Shown here piece by piece: positions 13,398 to 20,942 of a stretch of 21,232 nt of DNA; the first letter of the stretch is position 1; each line of letters starts with the position of its first letter. Source of the stretch: WHSM01 sp050701635 (GTDB lineage Bacteria; Actinomycetota; Actinomycetes; Mycobacteriales; Micromonosporaceae); contig JBOGDF010000047.1 of the NCBI GenBank assembly GCA_050701635.1, positions 1 through 21,232 on the forward strand, given 5' to 3'. Below the pieces are notes generated by a model. It saw only the letters and a program-made list of their open reading frames with translations. It ran no database searches and was not told the DNA's origin. A program made the translations under genes and the position numbers.

Positions 13398-13853
13398 ATG
13401 CCCAACCCACAGATCAGCCGGCTACGTACGCTCGGGCTGATGTTCTGCCTGCTCGGCGGCACCCTGATCGTCTTCGGCTGGATGGGTACGGCGCGCGTGG
13501 CGTGCGTCGACTGCCAGATGCCGTACCTGCTCTCCGGTGGCGCCGCCGGCCTCGGGCTGATCGTCATCGGCGTCGGTCTCCTGGTGATCGCGCAGATTCG
13601 TGCCGAGGGCGACAAGATCGCCGACCGACTGAGCGCGGCGGTCGAGCCGACGCCGGAGCCGGAGGACTCCGCCAGCGGTACGCCGCCGCAGGAGGCTGCG
13701 CCGAGCGGCGAAGACGCGACACCGGACACCGACACGCCGGACGCGACCGAGCGACGGGACACCGAGCCGATACCGGTCGGCCGTCACGCCGGCCCCGATG
13801 CCGCGGCATCCGACCCGGACTTCGAGCTCCCGACCGGCAAGAGCACCGACTAG
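13398..13853 (+). CDS. Small two-helix membrane protein with acidic tail
   Basis: A 151-residue protein of unknown function. Two membrane helices (about residues 12-31 and 46-69) flank a short loop, ARVACVDCQMP, whose two cysteines could form a disulfide or bind metal. The C-terminal half is acidic, rich in Pro, Glu, Asp and Thr, and probably disordered. Basic residues next to the second helix suggest that the tail is cytoplasmic. ATG at 13398 follows AAGGA (13382-13386) at 11 bases, a little far but the only candidate. TAGAGT at 13338-13343 could be its -10. A terminator-like hairpin follows. I know of no functional data for this type. Confidence 0.75.
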   Translation: MPNPQISRLRTLGLMFCLLGGTLIVFGWMGTARVACVDCQMPYLLSGGAAGLGLIVIGVGLLVIAQIRAEGDKIADRLSAAVEPTPEPEDSASGTPPQEAAPSGEDATPDTDTPDATERRDTEPIPVGRHAGPDAAASDPDFELPTGKSTD

Positions 13854-13871
13854 CGACAGACGATCACACCG

Positions 13872-13894
13872 GGGGGTGGGTCCGTCCCGCCTCC
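13872..13894 (+). terminator. Hairpin after the small membrane protein gene
   Basis: A nine-base-pair stem with two G-T pairs (13872-13880 with 13886-13894) closes the loop TCCGT, starting 19 bases after the stop codon. It separates this gene from the cyclase promoter. Confidence 0.45.
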
Positions 13895-13914
13895 GAAGAT
13901 CGCCTTTGGGTGTC

Positions 13915-13944
13915 TGGACAGGTGCGTGCGTTTGGGATGATACT
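13915..13944 (+). promoter_or_regulatory. Promoter of the cyclase gene, leaderless
   Basis: TGGACA (13915-13920, five of six to TTGACA), an 18-base spacer and GATACT (13939-13944, four of six to TATAAT) form the best housekeeping-type promoter in the window. Exactly six bases separate the -10 from GTG at 13951, so the mRNA would begin at the start codon. This decides the start of the cyclase. Confidence 0.6.
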
Positions 13945-13950
13945 CAGCCG

Positions 13951-15552
13951 GTGGTGCACCAGGCTGCGGCCGCTACCACCGGGCCGCCGGGCGAAAAGAA
14001 GTCCGGCTCGGGTCCGCGCGAGCCAGGCGACGAACTTGCTCGGCGGACATTCGCGCGCCAGGTCGGGGTTGGTGCGCCCGCGAATCTGCTCGGCGTGGTG
14101 GTGGTCTTCGCATTCCTGGGCCTGGTCTTTCCGACCACGCTCGAGCCGGAGCAGAGCCAGCGGCTGCTGCTGCGGACCGCGGCGTTGGGGGCCGGCTACC
14201 TAGCCGTCGCGTTTCCATTGGGCACCTGGCTGCGCAGGCGCAGTTTCGAACAGGTTGCCCGCTGGTTGCGGGAGGAGCGGGCTGCCTCTGTGGCGGAGCG
14301 CCGCGCGGTGCTGCGCCAGCCGCTGGACTTCGTGATCTACTCAGCGCCCTTCTGGTTGCTCGCCGCCGTCCTGTTCGGTCTCGTCGTTGCCACCGAATCG
14401 GTCGCGGTGGGAGTCCGGTCGGGAGTGACCATCATCCTGGGTGGGATGTCCACCTGCGCGTTTGGTTACCTGCTCTCCGAACGGGCGATGCGACCGATCA
14501 CGGCCCGTGCTCTGGCCGCCGGCCCGCCAGAGAGGCCACTCACGCCGGGCGTCTCGATCCGTCTCGTCATGGCCTGGATATTGGCTACCGGCGTGCCGCT
14601 GCTCGGGATGCTGGCCATCGCGGCGAGCTACCTCGCGGGGAATTCCGTCGATGCTCAGCGGGCTTTCCTAGCGATGCTCTTCCTGGCCGTTCTGGCCCTC
14701 GCCGTCGGGTTGAGCGCGATCTTCGTGGCCGCGCGCTCGGTGGCCGATCCCATCGCGGCGATGCGAGGCGCCCTCGCTCAGGTCGAGGCCGGCGATTTCG
14801 ACGCTCGAGTCGCCGTCGATGACGGGAGCGAGGTTGGTCTGCTACAGGCCGGCTTCAACGGCATGGCGACCGGACTCGCCGAGCGGGAGCGGATCCGGGA
14901 AGCGTTCGGCACCTACGTCGACAGGGAGGTGGCTGAACACATTCTGCGTGAAGGGACAGACCTCGCCGGTGAGGAGGTGGAGGTCACGATGATGTTCATC
15001 GACATCCGGAACTTCACCGGCTTTGCCGAGCGGGTCAGCGCACCCGAGGTCGTGGCGACCATCAACCGGATGTTCGCACGCGCTGTCCCGATCATTCACG
15101 CCCATCACGGCCACGTGGACAAGTTCGTCGGGGACGGCCTGCTCGCCGTCTTCGGAGCCCCCCGCCGCCAGGCCGACCATGCCGACCGGGCACTGGCCGC
15201 GGCTCTGCAAATCGAGCGCGCCATCGAGGACGAATTCGCCGGCGAGCTTTCCATTGGAGTCGGCCTCAACTCCGGCGCCGTAGTCGCAGGAAACGTCGGC
15301 GGCGCCGGACGCCTCGAATTCAGCGTGATCGGCGACGCCGTCAACGTCGCGGCCCGCGTCGAGGCGGCCACCCGGAAGACCGGCGACACCATCCTGATCG
15401 CGCAACGTACCAAGGAGCTCCTGCACGACTCAGACATTCCGCTCGTCGTCCGGCCCAACCTGGTCCTGAAGGGCAAGCGAGACGCGGCCACCCTGTACGC
15501 GCCGGCGACCGAGCACGAACAGCCGCCCATGCAGAGTCCCGTCGGGACATGA
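13951..15552 (+). CDS. Membrane class III adenylate/guanylate cyclase with HAMP domain
   Basis: A 533-residue cyclase. Six membrane helices occupy about the first 270 residues, then a HAMP linker (VADPIAAMRGALAQVEAGDF) and a class III catalytic domain. The two metal-binding aspartates are Asp351 in FIDIRNFTGF and Asp395 in VGDGLLAVFG. Lys391 is the base-selecting lysine, and Asn465 and Arg469 in VNVAAR are the transition-state pair. Ser458 stands where class IIIa enzymes have Asp and class IIIb Thr, so this is closest to IIIb. The layout matches the Mycobacterium tuberculosis Rv1318c-Rv1320c and Rv3645 group. All catalytic residues are present, so cAMP synthesis is likely. GTG at 13951 is chosen from the promoter spacing. 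GTAC is nearly absent here, unlike neighbouring genes. It converges on a cyclic-nucleotide-binding gene. Confidence 0.9.
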   Translation: MVHQAAAATTGPPGEKKSGSGPREPGDELARRTFARQVGVGAPANLLGVVVVFAFLGLVFPTTLEPEQSQRLLLRTAALGAGYLAVAFPLGTWLRRRSFEQVARWLREERAASVAERRAVLRQPLDFVIYSAPFWLLAAVLFGLVVATESVAVGVRSGVTIILGGMSTCAFGYLLSERAMRPITARALAAGPPERPLTPGVSIRLVMAWILATGVPLLGMLAIAASYLAGNSVDAQRAFLAMLFLAVLALAVGLSAIFVAARSVADPIAAMRGALAQVEAGDFDARVAVDDGSEVGLLQAGFNGMATGLAERERIREAFGTYVDREVAEHILREGTDLAGEEVEVTMMFIDIRNFTGFAERVSAPEVVATINRMFARAVPIIHAHHGHVDKFVGDGLLAVFGAPRRQADHADRALAAALQIERAIEDEFAGELSIGVGLNSGAVVAGNVGGAGRLEFSVIGDAVNVAARVEAATRKTGDTILIAQRTKELLHDSDIPLVVRPNLVLKGKRDAATLYAPATEHEQPPMQSPVGT

Positions 15553-15580
15553 GCGCTCGCACAGGGCTAAGCGGGACGGG

Positions 15581-16009
15581 TCACTCGGCGGTGGTGGCTC
15601 TGCCGACGTGCCGGTTCACCGTAGCGTCGATGGCCGAACCCAGTGCCGGGATCTCCCGGAGCAGCCGGTCGAGGTCCTCGCCCTCGATGCGCAGCAACTC
15701 CACAGGCTCGAGGGTGGACACGGTGGCGGTACGGAGCTTCTTCTCCCGAAGCGAGACCTCGCCGATGACTTCGCCGGGGCCAAGCTCGGCTGCCACCTGA
15801 TCGCCGACGTAGACCGCGACCCGGCCGGCAAGCAGGATGTAGCAGGCGTCGCCTGGCGTCTTCGCGTGGATCATCGTCCAGTTGGCCGGCAGCGTAGCGT
15901 GCCTCGAGCCCTTGACGAGCTTCTCGAGGTCCGAGTCGGAGAACGTGCCGAATGCAGGGAGCTCGCGGAGTCGGCGGGCTTCCGGACCCATGCGGTGGAG
16001 TAGCGCCAT
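15581..16009 (-). CDS. Stand-alone cyclic-nucleotide-binding domain protein
   Basis: A 142-residue protein that is almost entirely one cyclic-nucleotide-binding domain (about residues 17-125). The phosphate-binding cassette GEVIGEVSLREKKLRTATV keeps Gly83-Glu84 for the ribose and Arg93-Thr94 for the phosphate, with the same spacing as in protein kinase A, so cAMP or cGMP binding is likely. There is no helix-turn-helix, kinase or membrane part, so it is not a CRP-type regulator; it must act through a partner. ATG at 16009 is fixed by AGGAGGT six bases upstream. The gene ends 28 bases from the convergent cyclase gene, and both are GTAC-poor, which suggests they were acquired and work together. 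Confidence 0.9.
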   Translation of the reverse strand: MALLHRMGPEARRLRELPAFGTFSDSDLEKLVKGSRHATLPANWTMIHAKTPGDACYILLAGRVAVYVGDQVAAELGPGEVIGEVSLREKKLRTATVSTLEPVELLRIEGEDLDRLLREIPALGSAIDATVNRHVGRATTAE

Positions 16010-16041
16010 GACAGACCTCCTGACCTCCGGCTTCGGTCCGT

Positions 16042-16097
16042 ATCGAGCGTAATGACCCCTGCGACCTCGCGTCAACGCGGTCCTTTGGACGCTCGAT
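16042..16097 (-). terminator. Nested inverted repeat after the liv operon
   Basis: Nine-base arms ATCGAGCGT (16042-16050) and ACGCTCGAT (16089-16097) are perfectly complementary. Inside is a second hairpin: GACC (16063-16066) and GCG pair with CGC and GGTC (16079-16082) around a TCAA loop, with a TC bulge. The element starts seven bases beyond the livF stop and fits a terminator for that operon. It also lies upstream of the cyclic-nucleotide-binding gene, whose promoter must overlap it. Confidence 0.5.
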
Positions 16098-16103
16098 GTG
16101 CGC

Positions 16104-16814
16104 CTACTCCCCCAGGTACGCGGTGCGCAGCCCCTCGTGCTGCAGCATCGCGCTGCCCGGGCCGGTGTAGACGATCCGGCCCTTCTCCATCAGGAACGCC
16201 CGGTCCGCGCTGGCCAGCACGCCGGCGTTCTGCTCCACCATCAGCACGGTGACGCCCTCGGTGTTGATGTGGCGTACCGCGGCGAACACCTGGGCCACCA
16301 GCTTCGGCGAGAGCCCCAGCGAGGCCTCGTCGATCAGCAGCAGCCGGGGCGAAGCCATCAGGCCGCGGCCGATCGCCAGCATCTGCTGCTCGCCGCCGGA
16401 CAGCGTGCCGGCGAGCTGGTCGCGCCGCTCGTCCAGCCGCGGGAACAGCTCCAGCACCCGACCCAGGTTGACGTTGACCGCGCGGCGGTCGCGCCGGCGG
16501 GGCCACGCACCGAGCCGTAGGTTCTGCGCCACCGTCAGCGCCGGGAACACCCGGCGGCCCTCCGGCACCAGGACGATGCCGCGGCGTACCCGTTCCCGGG
16601 TGTCCATCTTGCCCAGCTCGGTGCCGTCGTAGCGGACCACGCCGCCCCGGGTCGGCAGCAGCCCGGCGAGATTGAGCAGGGTGGTCGTCTTGCCGGCACC
16701 GTTGAGCCCGATCAGGACCGCGTTGGAGCCTTCCTCGATCTCCAGCTGTACGCCGTGCAGCACCGGCACGGCGCCGTACCCGGCGTGCAGCGCCTCCACC
16801 TCAAGCAGCGCCAT
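16104..16814 (-). CDS. livF: Branched-chain amino-acid-type ABC transporter ATPase LivF
   Basis: A 236-residue ATP-binding subunit, the same size as E. coli LivF (237). The Walker A motif GLNGAGKTT holds Lys42, followed by the Q-loop region near LTVAQNLRLGAW, the signature LSGGEQQ and the Walker B segment LLLIDEASLGLSP. VPEGRRVFPALTV is a LivF hallmark. With LivG it forms the ATPase pair that powers uptake. ATG at 16814 overlaps the livG end by 14 bases; an in-frame ATG at 16823 is possible but is less like the family's N-terminus (MALLEVEALHAGYG). It is the last gene of the operon. Substrate may be branched-chain amino acids, but urea or amides are also moved by this family. Confidence 0.93.
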   Translation of the reverse strand: MALLEVEALHAGYGAVPVLHGVQLEIEEGSNAVLIGLNGAGKTTTLLNLAGLLPTRGGVVRYDGTELGKMDTRERVRRGIVLVPEGRRVFPALTVAQNLRLGAWPRRRDRRAVNVNLGRVLELFPRLDERRDQLAGTLSGGEQQMLAIGRGLMASPRLLLIDEASLGLSPKLVAQVFAAVRHINTEGVTVLMVEQNAGVLASADRAFLMEKGRIVYTGPGSAMLQHEGLRTAYLGE

Positions 16815-17580
16815 CGACACCATCCCCCAGGTACGCCGACACCACATCCGGGTGCCGTTGGATCTCCGCCGGTTCGCCGGTGGCGAGCAGCTTGCCGAAG
16901 TTGAGCACGTACACGTAGTCGCAGGTGCCCACCACCAGCGGTACGTGGTGCTCGATCATCAGGATGGTCAGCTGCAGCGTGTCCCGCAGCCGGCGCAGCG
17001 TGTCGCCGAGCTGGTGCGCCTCCTCGGGGCTCATCCCGGACGACGGCTCGTCCAGCAGCAGCGCCACCGGGTCGGTGGCCAGCGCCATCGCGACATCGCA
17101 CTGCTTCTGGGTGCCGTACGACAGGTCGCCGACCCGCTCGGAGGCATACCCGCGCAGCTCGAGGTAGTCCAGGATCTCCTCGGCGTCGCGGCGCAGCGTA
17201 CGTTCCCGCTCCAGGCTGGACGGCAGCCCGAACATCCCGGTGAACACGTTGTAGCCGGCGCGCTGGTGCAGCGCCAGCATCACGTTGTCGAAGACCGTCA
17301 GCGTGCTCACCACGCCGAGGTTCTGCCAGGTACGCGCCAGCCCGAGCTGGGCCCGGCGGTGCGTGGGCAGCTTCGAGATCTCGTTGCCGGCGAACTCGAC
17401 CGTGCCGTGCTGCGGGGCGTAGATGCCGGTCAGGCAGTTGAAGAACGAGGTCTTGCCGGCGCCGTTGGGCCCGATCAGCCCGACGATCTGGCGCTCGTAC
17501 ACGTCGAGGTCGACGTCGTCGAGCACCTGCAGTCCACCGAACCGCAGGCTGATCCCGCGTACCGTCAGCAGCCGGGCCAT
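16801..17580 (-). CDS. livG: Branched-chain amino-acid-type ABC transporter ATPase LivG
   Basis: A 259-residue ATP-binding subunit. Walker A is GPNGAGKTS (Lys43), typical of LivG, and ARTWQNLGVVSTLTVFDNVMLA forms the LivG-specific Q-loop region (partly quoted). The signature is LSYGTQKQ and the Walker B segment ALLLDEPSSGMSP; MIEHHVPLV has the switch histidine. E. coli LivG has 255 residues, so the length is normal. The ATG at 17580 overlaps the livM stop by one base (TGATG), so it is coupled to the permease upstream. It forms a heterodimer with LivF at the cytoplasmic face of the LivHM permease. Confidence 0.94.
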   Translation of the reverse strand: MARLLTVRGISLRFGGLQVLDDVDLDVYERQIVGLIGPNGAGKTSFFNCLTGIYAPQHGTVEFAGNEISKLPTHRRAQLGLARTWQNLGVVSTLTVFDNVMLALHQRAGYNVFTGMFGLPSSLERERTLRRDAEEILDYLELRGYASERVGDLSYGTQKQCDVAMALATDPVALLLDEPSSGMSPEEAHQLGDTLRRLRDTLQLTILMIEHHVPLVVGTCDYVYVLNFGKLLATGEPAEIQRHPDVVSAYLGDGVDGAA

Positions 17581-18653
17581 CAGGACGCCTCCACATCGGA
17601 CGGTCGATGCTTAGGCGGTAGCAGCGGGCCGCCGGACAGCCAGCGGCGCAGCGGCATCAGCTGCTGGCCGATCCCGCCCGGGTACAGGGTCAGCGTGAGC
17701 AGCAACAGCAGCGCACCCACGAACGGCCCCACCACGTGCAACGTCGCCTCGGTCAGGAAGTCGGGCCGGTTCGGGATGTGCTCCAACCATTCCGGGAGTA
17801 CGTGCGGCAGCAGCGCGAAGAACGCCGAGCCGATCACCACACCGGCCCGGGAGCCGAGGCCGCCCACCACCGCCATCAGCACCCACACCAGCGCCACCTG
17901 GAAGTCGAAGTCGAGCGCCTGCACCACGGTGTTCCAGTGCGCGAACAGCGCTCCCGCCAGCCCCGCCAGGAATCCGCTGACCACGAACGCCAGCAGCTTG
18001 TAGCCGGTGACGTTGATGCCCAGGGTGGCGGCGACCCGCTCGTTGTTGCGTACCGCCACGATGGCCCGTCCGGCCTTGGTCTTCATCAGCCGCCAGTCCA
18101 GCAGCAGTACGAGCGCCAACGTACCGAGGCAGAGGTACGCGTACGCCGACTCCTCCATCAGCAGCGCCGGCCGGGGTGCCTCGGCCCCCGCCCCGCCGCC
18201 GGTGAACGCTCGCCAGTTGAACAGCGTGGTCTCCGCGGTGAGCCCGAACGCCAGCGTGACCAGCGCCAGGTAGAGGCCGCTGACCCGCAGCGCCACCAGC
18301 CCGAGCAGGGCCGCCAGCGCGCCCCCGGTGAGGCTGGCCACGATCACCGCGATCCCGAAGTCGCCACCCAGCCGGGACACCACGAACGCCGAGGCGAACG
18401 CGCCGATCCCGACGAAGGCCTGGTGACCCAGCGAGACCTGGCCGGCGTGGCCGGTGATCACGTTCACCGACAGCCCGATGATCGCGTAGATCGCCGCCAG
18501 CGCGATCCGCTGGTTCCAGGTGATGTCCGCCAGCAGCGGCAGCACCGCGACGACCGCCAGCAGCGCCAGCGCCACCGCCGTACGCAGCAGCAGGCCGACC
18601 CGGGACGGCGCGAACTGCCGCCGGATCACCGGCATGATCTCGGTCGCGGTCAA
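17580..18653 (-). CDS. livM: ABC transporter permease LivM
   Basis: A 357-residue membrane permease of the LivM type. The hallmark GHAGQVSLGHQAFVGIGAFA follows the second helix, and RAIVAVRNNERVAATLGINV is the cytoplasmic loop that contacts the ATPases. About nine or ten helices are expected. The start is TTG at 18653: AAGGAGG lies about six bases upstream, inside the end of livH, and the TTG begins one base after the livH stop. The first ATG in frame, seven codons in, lacks a ribosome site. The tail after the last helix is Pro-rich and cytoplasmic. Confidence 0.92.
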   Translation of the reverse strand: MTATEIMPVIRRQFAPSRVGLLLRTAVALALLAVVAVLPLLADITWNQRIALAAIYAIIGLSVNVITGHAGQVSLGHQAFVGIGAFASAFVVSRLGGDFGIAVIVASLTGGALAALLGLVALRVSGLYLALVTLAFGLTAETTLFNWRAFTGGGAGAEAPRPALLMEESAYAYLCLGTLALVLLLDWRLMKTKAGRAIVAVRNNERVAATLGINVTGYKLLAFVVSGFLAGLAGALFAHWNTVVQALDFDFQVALVWVLMAVVGGLGSRAGVVIGSAFFALLPHVLPEWLEHIPNRPDFLTEATLHVVGPFVGALLLLLTLTLYPGGIGQQLMPLRRWLSGGPLLPPKHRPSDVEAS

Positions 18654-18654
18654 C

Positions 18655-19548
18655 TCAGGCCTCCTTGCCGAGCAGGCCGCGCGGGCGTACCAGCAGCACG
18701 ATCAGCAGCATCAGGAACACCGTCAACTCCGTCGCCCCCGGTACGCCGAGCTGCTGGCCCAGCACGTACTCCCCGGCGCCGCGCGCCATGCCGAGCAGTA
18801 CGCCGCCGACGAACGCGCCGGGCAGGCTGGTCATGCCGCCCAGCACCGCGGCGGTGAACGCCGGCACCAGGGTCACCGCGGTCATGAAGCCGGGATAGAA
18901 CACGTCGATCGGCGCCTGCATCACGCCGGCGATCCCGCCCAGCAGCGCCGCCATCCCCCAGATCAGGCGGGACACCATCGGGGTGCTGATCCCGATCACC
19001 TTGGTGGCGAAGGTGTCCTGCGAGGTGGCCAGCACCGCCAGCCCCAGATCCGTACGGGAGAAGAACCAGGCCAGCACCACGGCGACCACGATCAGCACCG
19101 CGACGATCAGGAACCGCTGCGGCACGATCCCGGCGCCCAGCAGCTCCATGCTGCCACCGGCCACCGCCGGCTCCAGCACCCTGGGCTCCGGCTGCGCCGC
19201 CAGCACGGTCAAGGAGATGACGAACAGCGCCACACCCACGGTGGCGACCAGCAGCGTGATCCGCGACTGCTCCAGCAGTGGCCGTACCACCAGCTGCTCG
19301 GTGAGCAGCCCGAGCAGCACCGCGGCCAGCAGCGCCGCCAGCACCGACAGCCAGTACGGCCAGCCCAGCTGCACCAGCAGCGCCCAGGTCACGAACGCCG
19401 CCACGGTGCCGAACTCGCCCTGCGCGAAGTTGAACACCCGTGTGCCCTTGTAGACGAGCACCAGCCCGACGGCGAGCAGCCCGTACACCGCCCCCTGGAA
19501 CAGGCCCAGGGTGATGAAGCTCAGCGTCCCCTGCAGGAACTCTGCCAT
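18655..19548 (-). CDS. livH: ABC transporter permease LivH
   Basis: A 297-residue permease of the LivH type. The opening (FITLGLFQGAVYGLLAVGLV), GTRVFNFAQGEFGTVAAFV, and DLGLAVLATSQDTFATKVIGI with GGIAGVMQAPI are the family's landmarks. About eight helices. ATG at 19548 lies 23 bases after the binding-protein stop, with AGAGAGGG about ten bases upstream. A frame open further 5' covers the binding-protein gene and is not coding. It pairs with LivM to form the channel. Confidence 0.93.
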   Translation of the reverse strand: MAEFLQGTLSFITLGLFQGAVYGLLAVGLVLVYKGTRVFNFAQGEFGTVAAFVTWALLVQLGWPYWLSVLAALLAAVLLGLLTEQLVVRPLLEQSRITLLVATVGVALFVISLTVLAAQPEPRVLEPAVAGGSMELLGAGIVPQRFLIVAVLIVVAVVLAWFFSRTDLGLAVLATSQDTFATKVIGISTPMVSRLIWGMAALLGGIAGVMQAPIDVFYPGFMTAVTLVPAFTAAVLGGMTSLPGAFVGGVLLGMARGAGEYVLGQQLGVPGATELTVFLMLLIVLLVRPRGLLGKEA

Positions 19549-19571
19549 CGCGCCAGCCCTCTCTGTCCGCC

Positions 19572-20942
19572 CTAGAAGGAGCTGGTGAATGCCCGCTCGG
19601 TGACGTAGTAGCCGGCGGCGCTGCCGCGGGGCTGGCACACGTTGCGCAACATGTTCACCTGTCGGGAGCCGAAGTGGTTGGACGGCGAGTAAGCCAGCTC
19701 CGGGAACACGTTGGTGCGTACCCGTGCCGTCGAGGTGCTGGAGATGAACTTCTGCCGGTTCAGGTCCTTGCCGGCGCGTACCAGCAGCTGGTGCAGCACC
19801 TTCGACAGGCCCCACAGCAGCCACACGATGTCGTCGGCGCTCACCCCGGCGGCGTTCGCCGAGCGCATGAACTGCGGATCCCACTTGCCCTGCCGGGCGT
19901 CCTCGAACGCCGGGGTCGGCGACAGGAACCGGGCGTTCTCGGTGGCCCGGCCGGCCTGGCAGCCGGTGGAGGCGACGGTGTCGAGCCCCATGCTGACCCC
20001 GACGCCGACGTACTGCGGGCGGCACGCCGCCGCTGGGGCCATCTGCAGGTAGTACGTCGGCGCGGTCAGCGGGAACACCACGTCGTACTTCTTCGCCGTA
20101 CCGGTGCAGAGGTTGTTGGCCATGCTGCCGCCGTCGGCGTTCTTCTCCGGCCGGAACAGCCGGCCACCGGGGAACGCCTTCTGGAACGCCTGCGCGGCGT
20201 CGTCGAAGTTCGGGGTGTTGGTGATCACCGCCGCCACCCGGGAGTTGTCGGTGACCCGCAGCTGGCCCTTGACGTACTGGGCGAGCAGCGGCACCTGGGC
20301 CGGGTACGAGTGCGAGCCGGCGAAGTAGTTGTTCAGCCCGCGCAGCCCGATCTCGGTGACTCCGGCCGACAGGTACGGGATGCCGCGGCTGGCCGCGTAC
20401 CGGGCGCAGGCCTGGATCTGGTCGGTGCCGCCGCCGCCTACCAGCAGGAACGACTTGCTCTGCTCGGCCATCTGCTGGCACACCTGGCGAGCGTGCGAGG
20501 GGCGGTACCGGTCGTCGGCGAAGACCACCTTGACCTTGCGGCCGTAGACCGTCACCGGCTTGCCGTTGTCGCCGTAGTTCCAGTAGAGGTCCTTACCGGC
20601 GTTGAACGACTCGGCGCGGATCGGCGCGGCGCCGGTCAGCGGCGCGTGGATGCCGATCGTGATCGTGCTGCCGGTGACCCCGGTGGTGTCGCCCGGACCG
20701 CCACCACCCGAGCCACTGCCGGGGCCGCTGCCGCTGCCGGAACCACTGCCGGAGCCCGATCCGCTGCCGGAGCCAGGACCGGAGCCAGGGCCGGTGCCGC
20801 CGTCTCCGGTGCCGCCGTCGGCGCCGGGCTGCAGGCCGTTGCCGCTGCCGGCCGCCTGGTCGTGTACGCCCGGATACTGGCCGCAGCCGGCGAGCACCAG
20901 CGCGGTCGCCAGCACCAGGCCGGTGAGGTTGCGCGCGTTCAT
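19572..20942 (-). CDS. livK: Lipoprotein substrate-binding protein of the Liv-type transporter
   Basis: A 456-residue extracellular binding protein. The N-terminus is a lipoprotein signal: MNARNLTGLVLATAL, then the lipobox VLAGC with the lipidated Cys20. Residues of about 31-78 are a Gly/Ser/Pro linker with a run of Gly-Ser repeats. The mature domain begins near ITIGIHAPLTGAAPI, the usual first strand of type 1 periplasmic-binding folds. It has several cysteines (for example in QVCQQM, QACARY, NLCTG, AACRP, TGCQAG), which suggests disulfides outside the cell. The ATG overlaps the stop of the upstream small gene. Binding proteins of this class take branched-chain amino acids, amides or aromatic acids; the ligand cannot be told from sequence alone. 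Confidence 0.92.
   Translation of the reverse strand: MNARNLTGLVLATALVLAGCGQYPGVHDQAAGSGNGLQPGADGGTGDGGTGPGSGPGSGSGSGSGSGSGSGSGPGSGSGGGGPGDTTGVTGSTITIGIHAPLTGAAPIRAESFNAGKDLYWNYGDNGKPVTVYGRKVKVVFADDRYRPSHARQVCQQMAEQSKSFLLVGGGGTDQIQACARYAASRGIPYLSAGVTEIGLRGLNNYFAGSHSYPAQVPLLAQYVKGQLRVTDNSRVAAVITNTPNFDDAAQAFQKAFPGGRLFRPEKNADGGSMANNLCTGTAKKYDVVFPLTAPTYYLQMAPAAACRPQYVGVGVSMGLDTVASTGCQAGRATENARFLSPTPAFEDARQGKWDPQFMRSANAAGVSADDIVWLLWGLSKVLHQLLVRAGKDLNRQKFISSTSTARVRTNVFPELAYSPSNHFGSRQVNMLRNVCQPRGSAAGYYVTERAFTSSF
20700..20820 (-). repeat. Low-complexity Gly/Ser-coding repeat within the binding-protein gene
   Basis: On the + strand the segment repeats short units such as CCGCTGCCGGAGCC and ACTGCCGG. 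It encodes the Gly-Ser linker between lipid anchor and folded domain. Such repeats tend to change length between strains. Confidence 0.7.

Noticed and set aside
13798..13950. Upstream extension of the cyclase frame to an ATG at 13798
   Set aside because: It overlaps the previous gene, reads as basic disordered sequence, and would span the hairpin and promoter that precede 13951.
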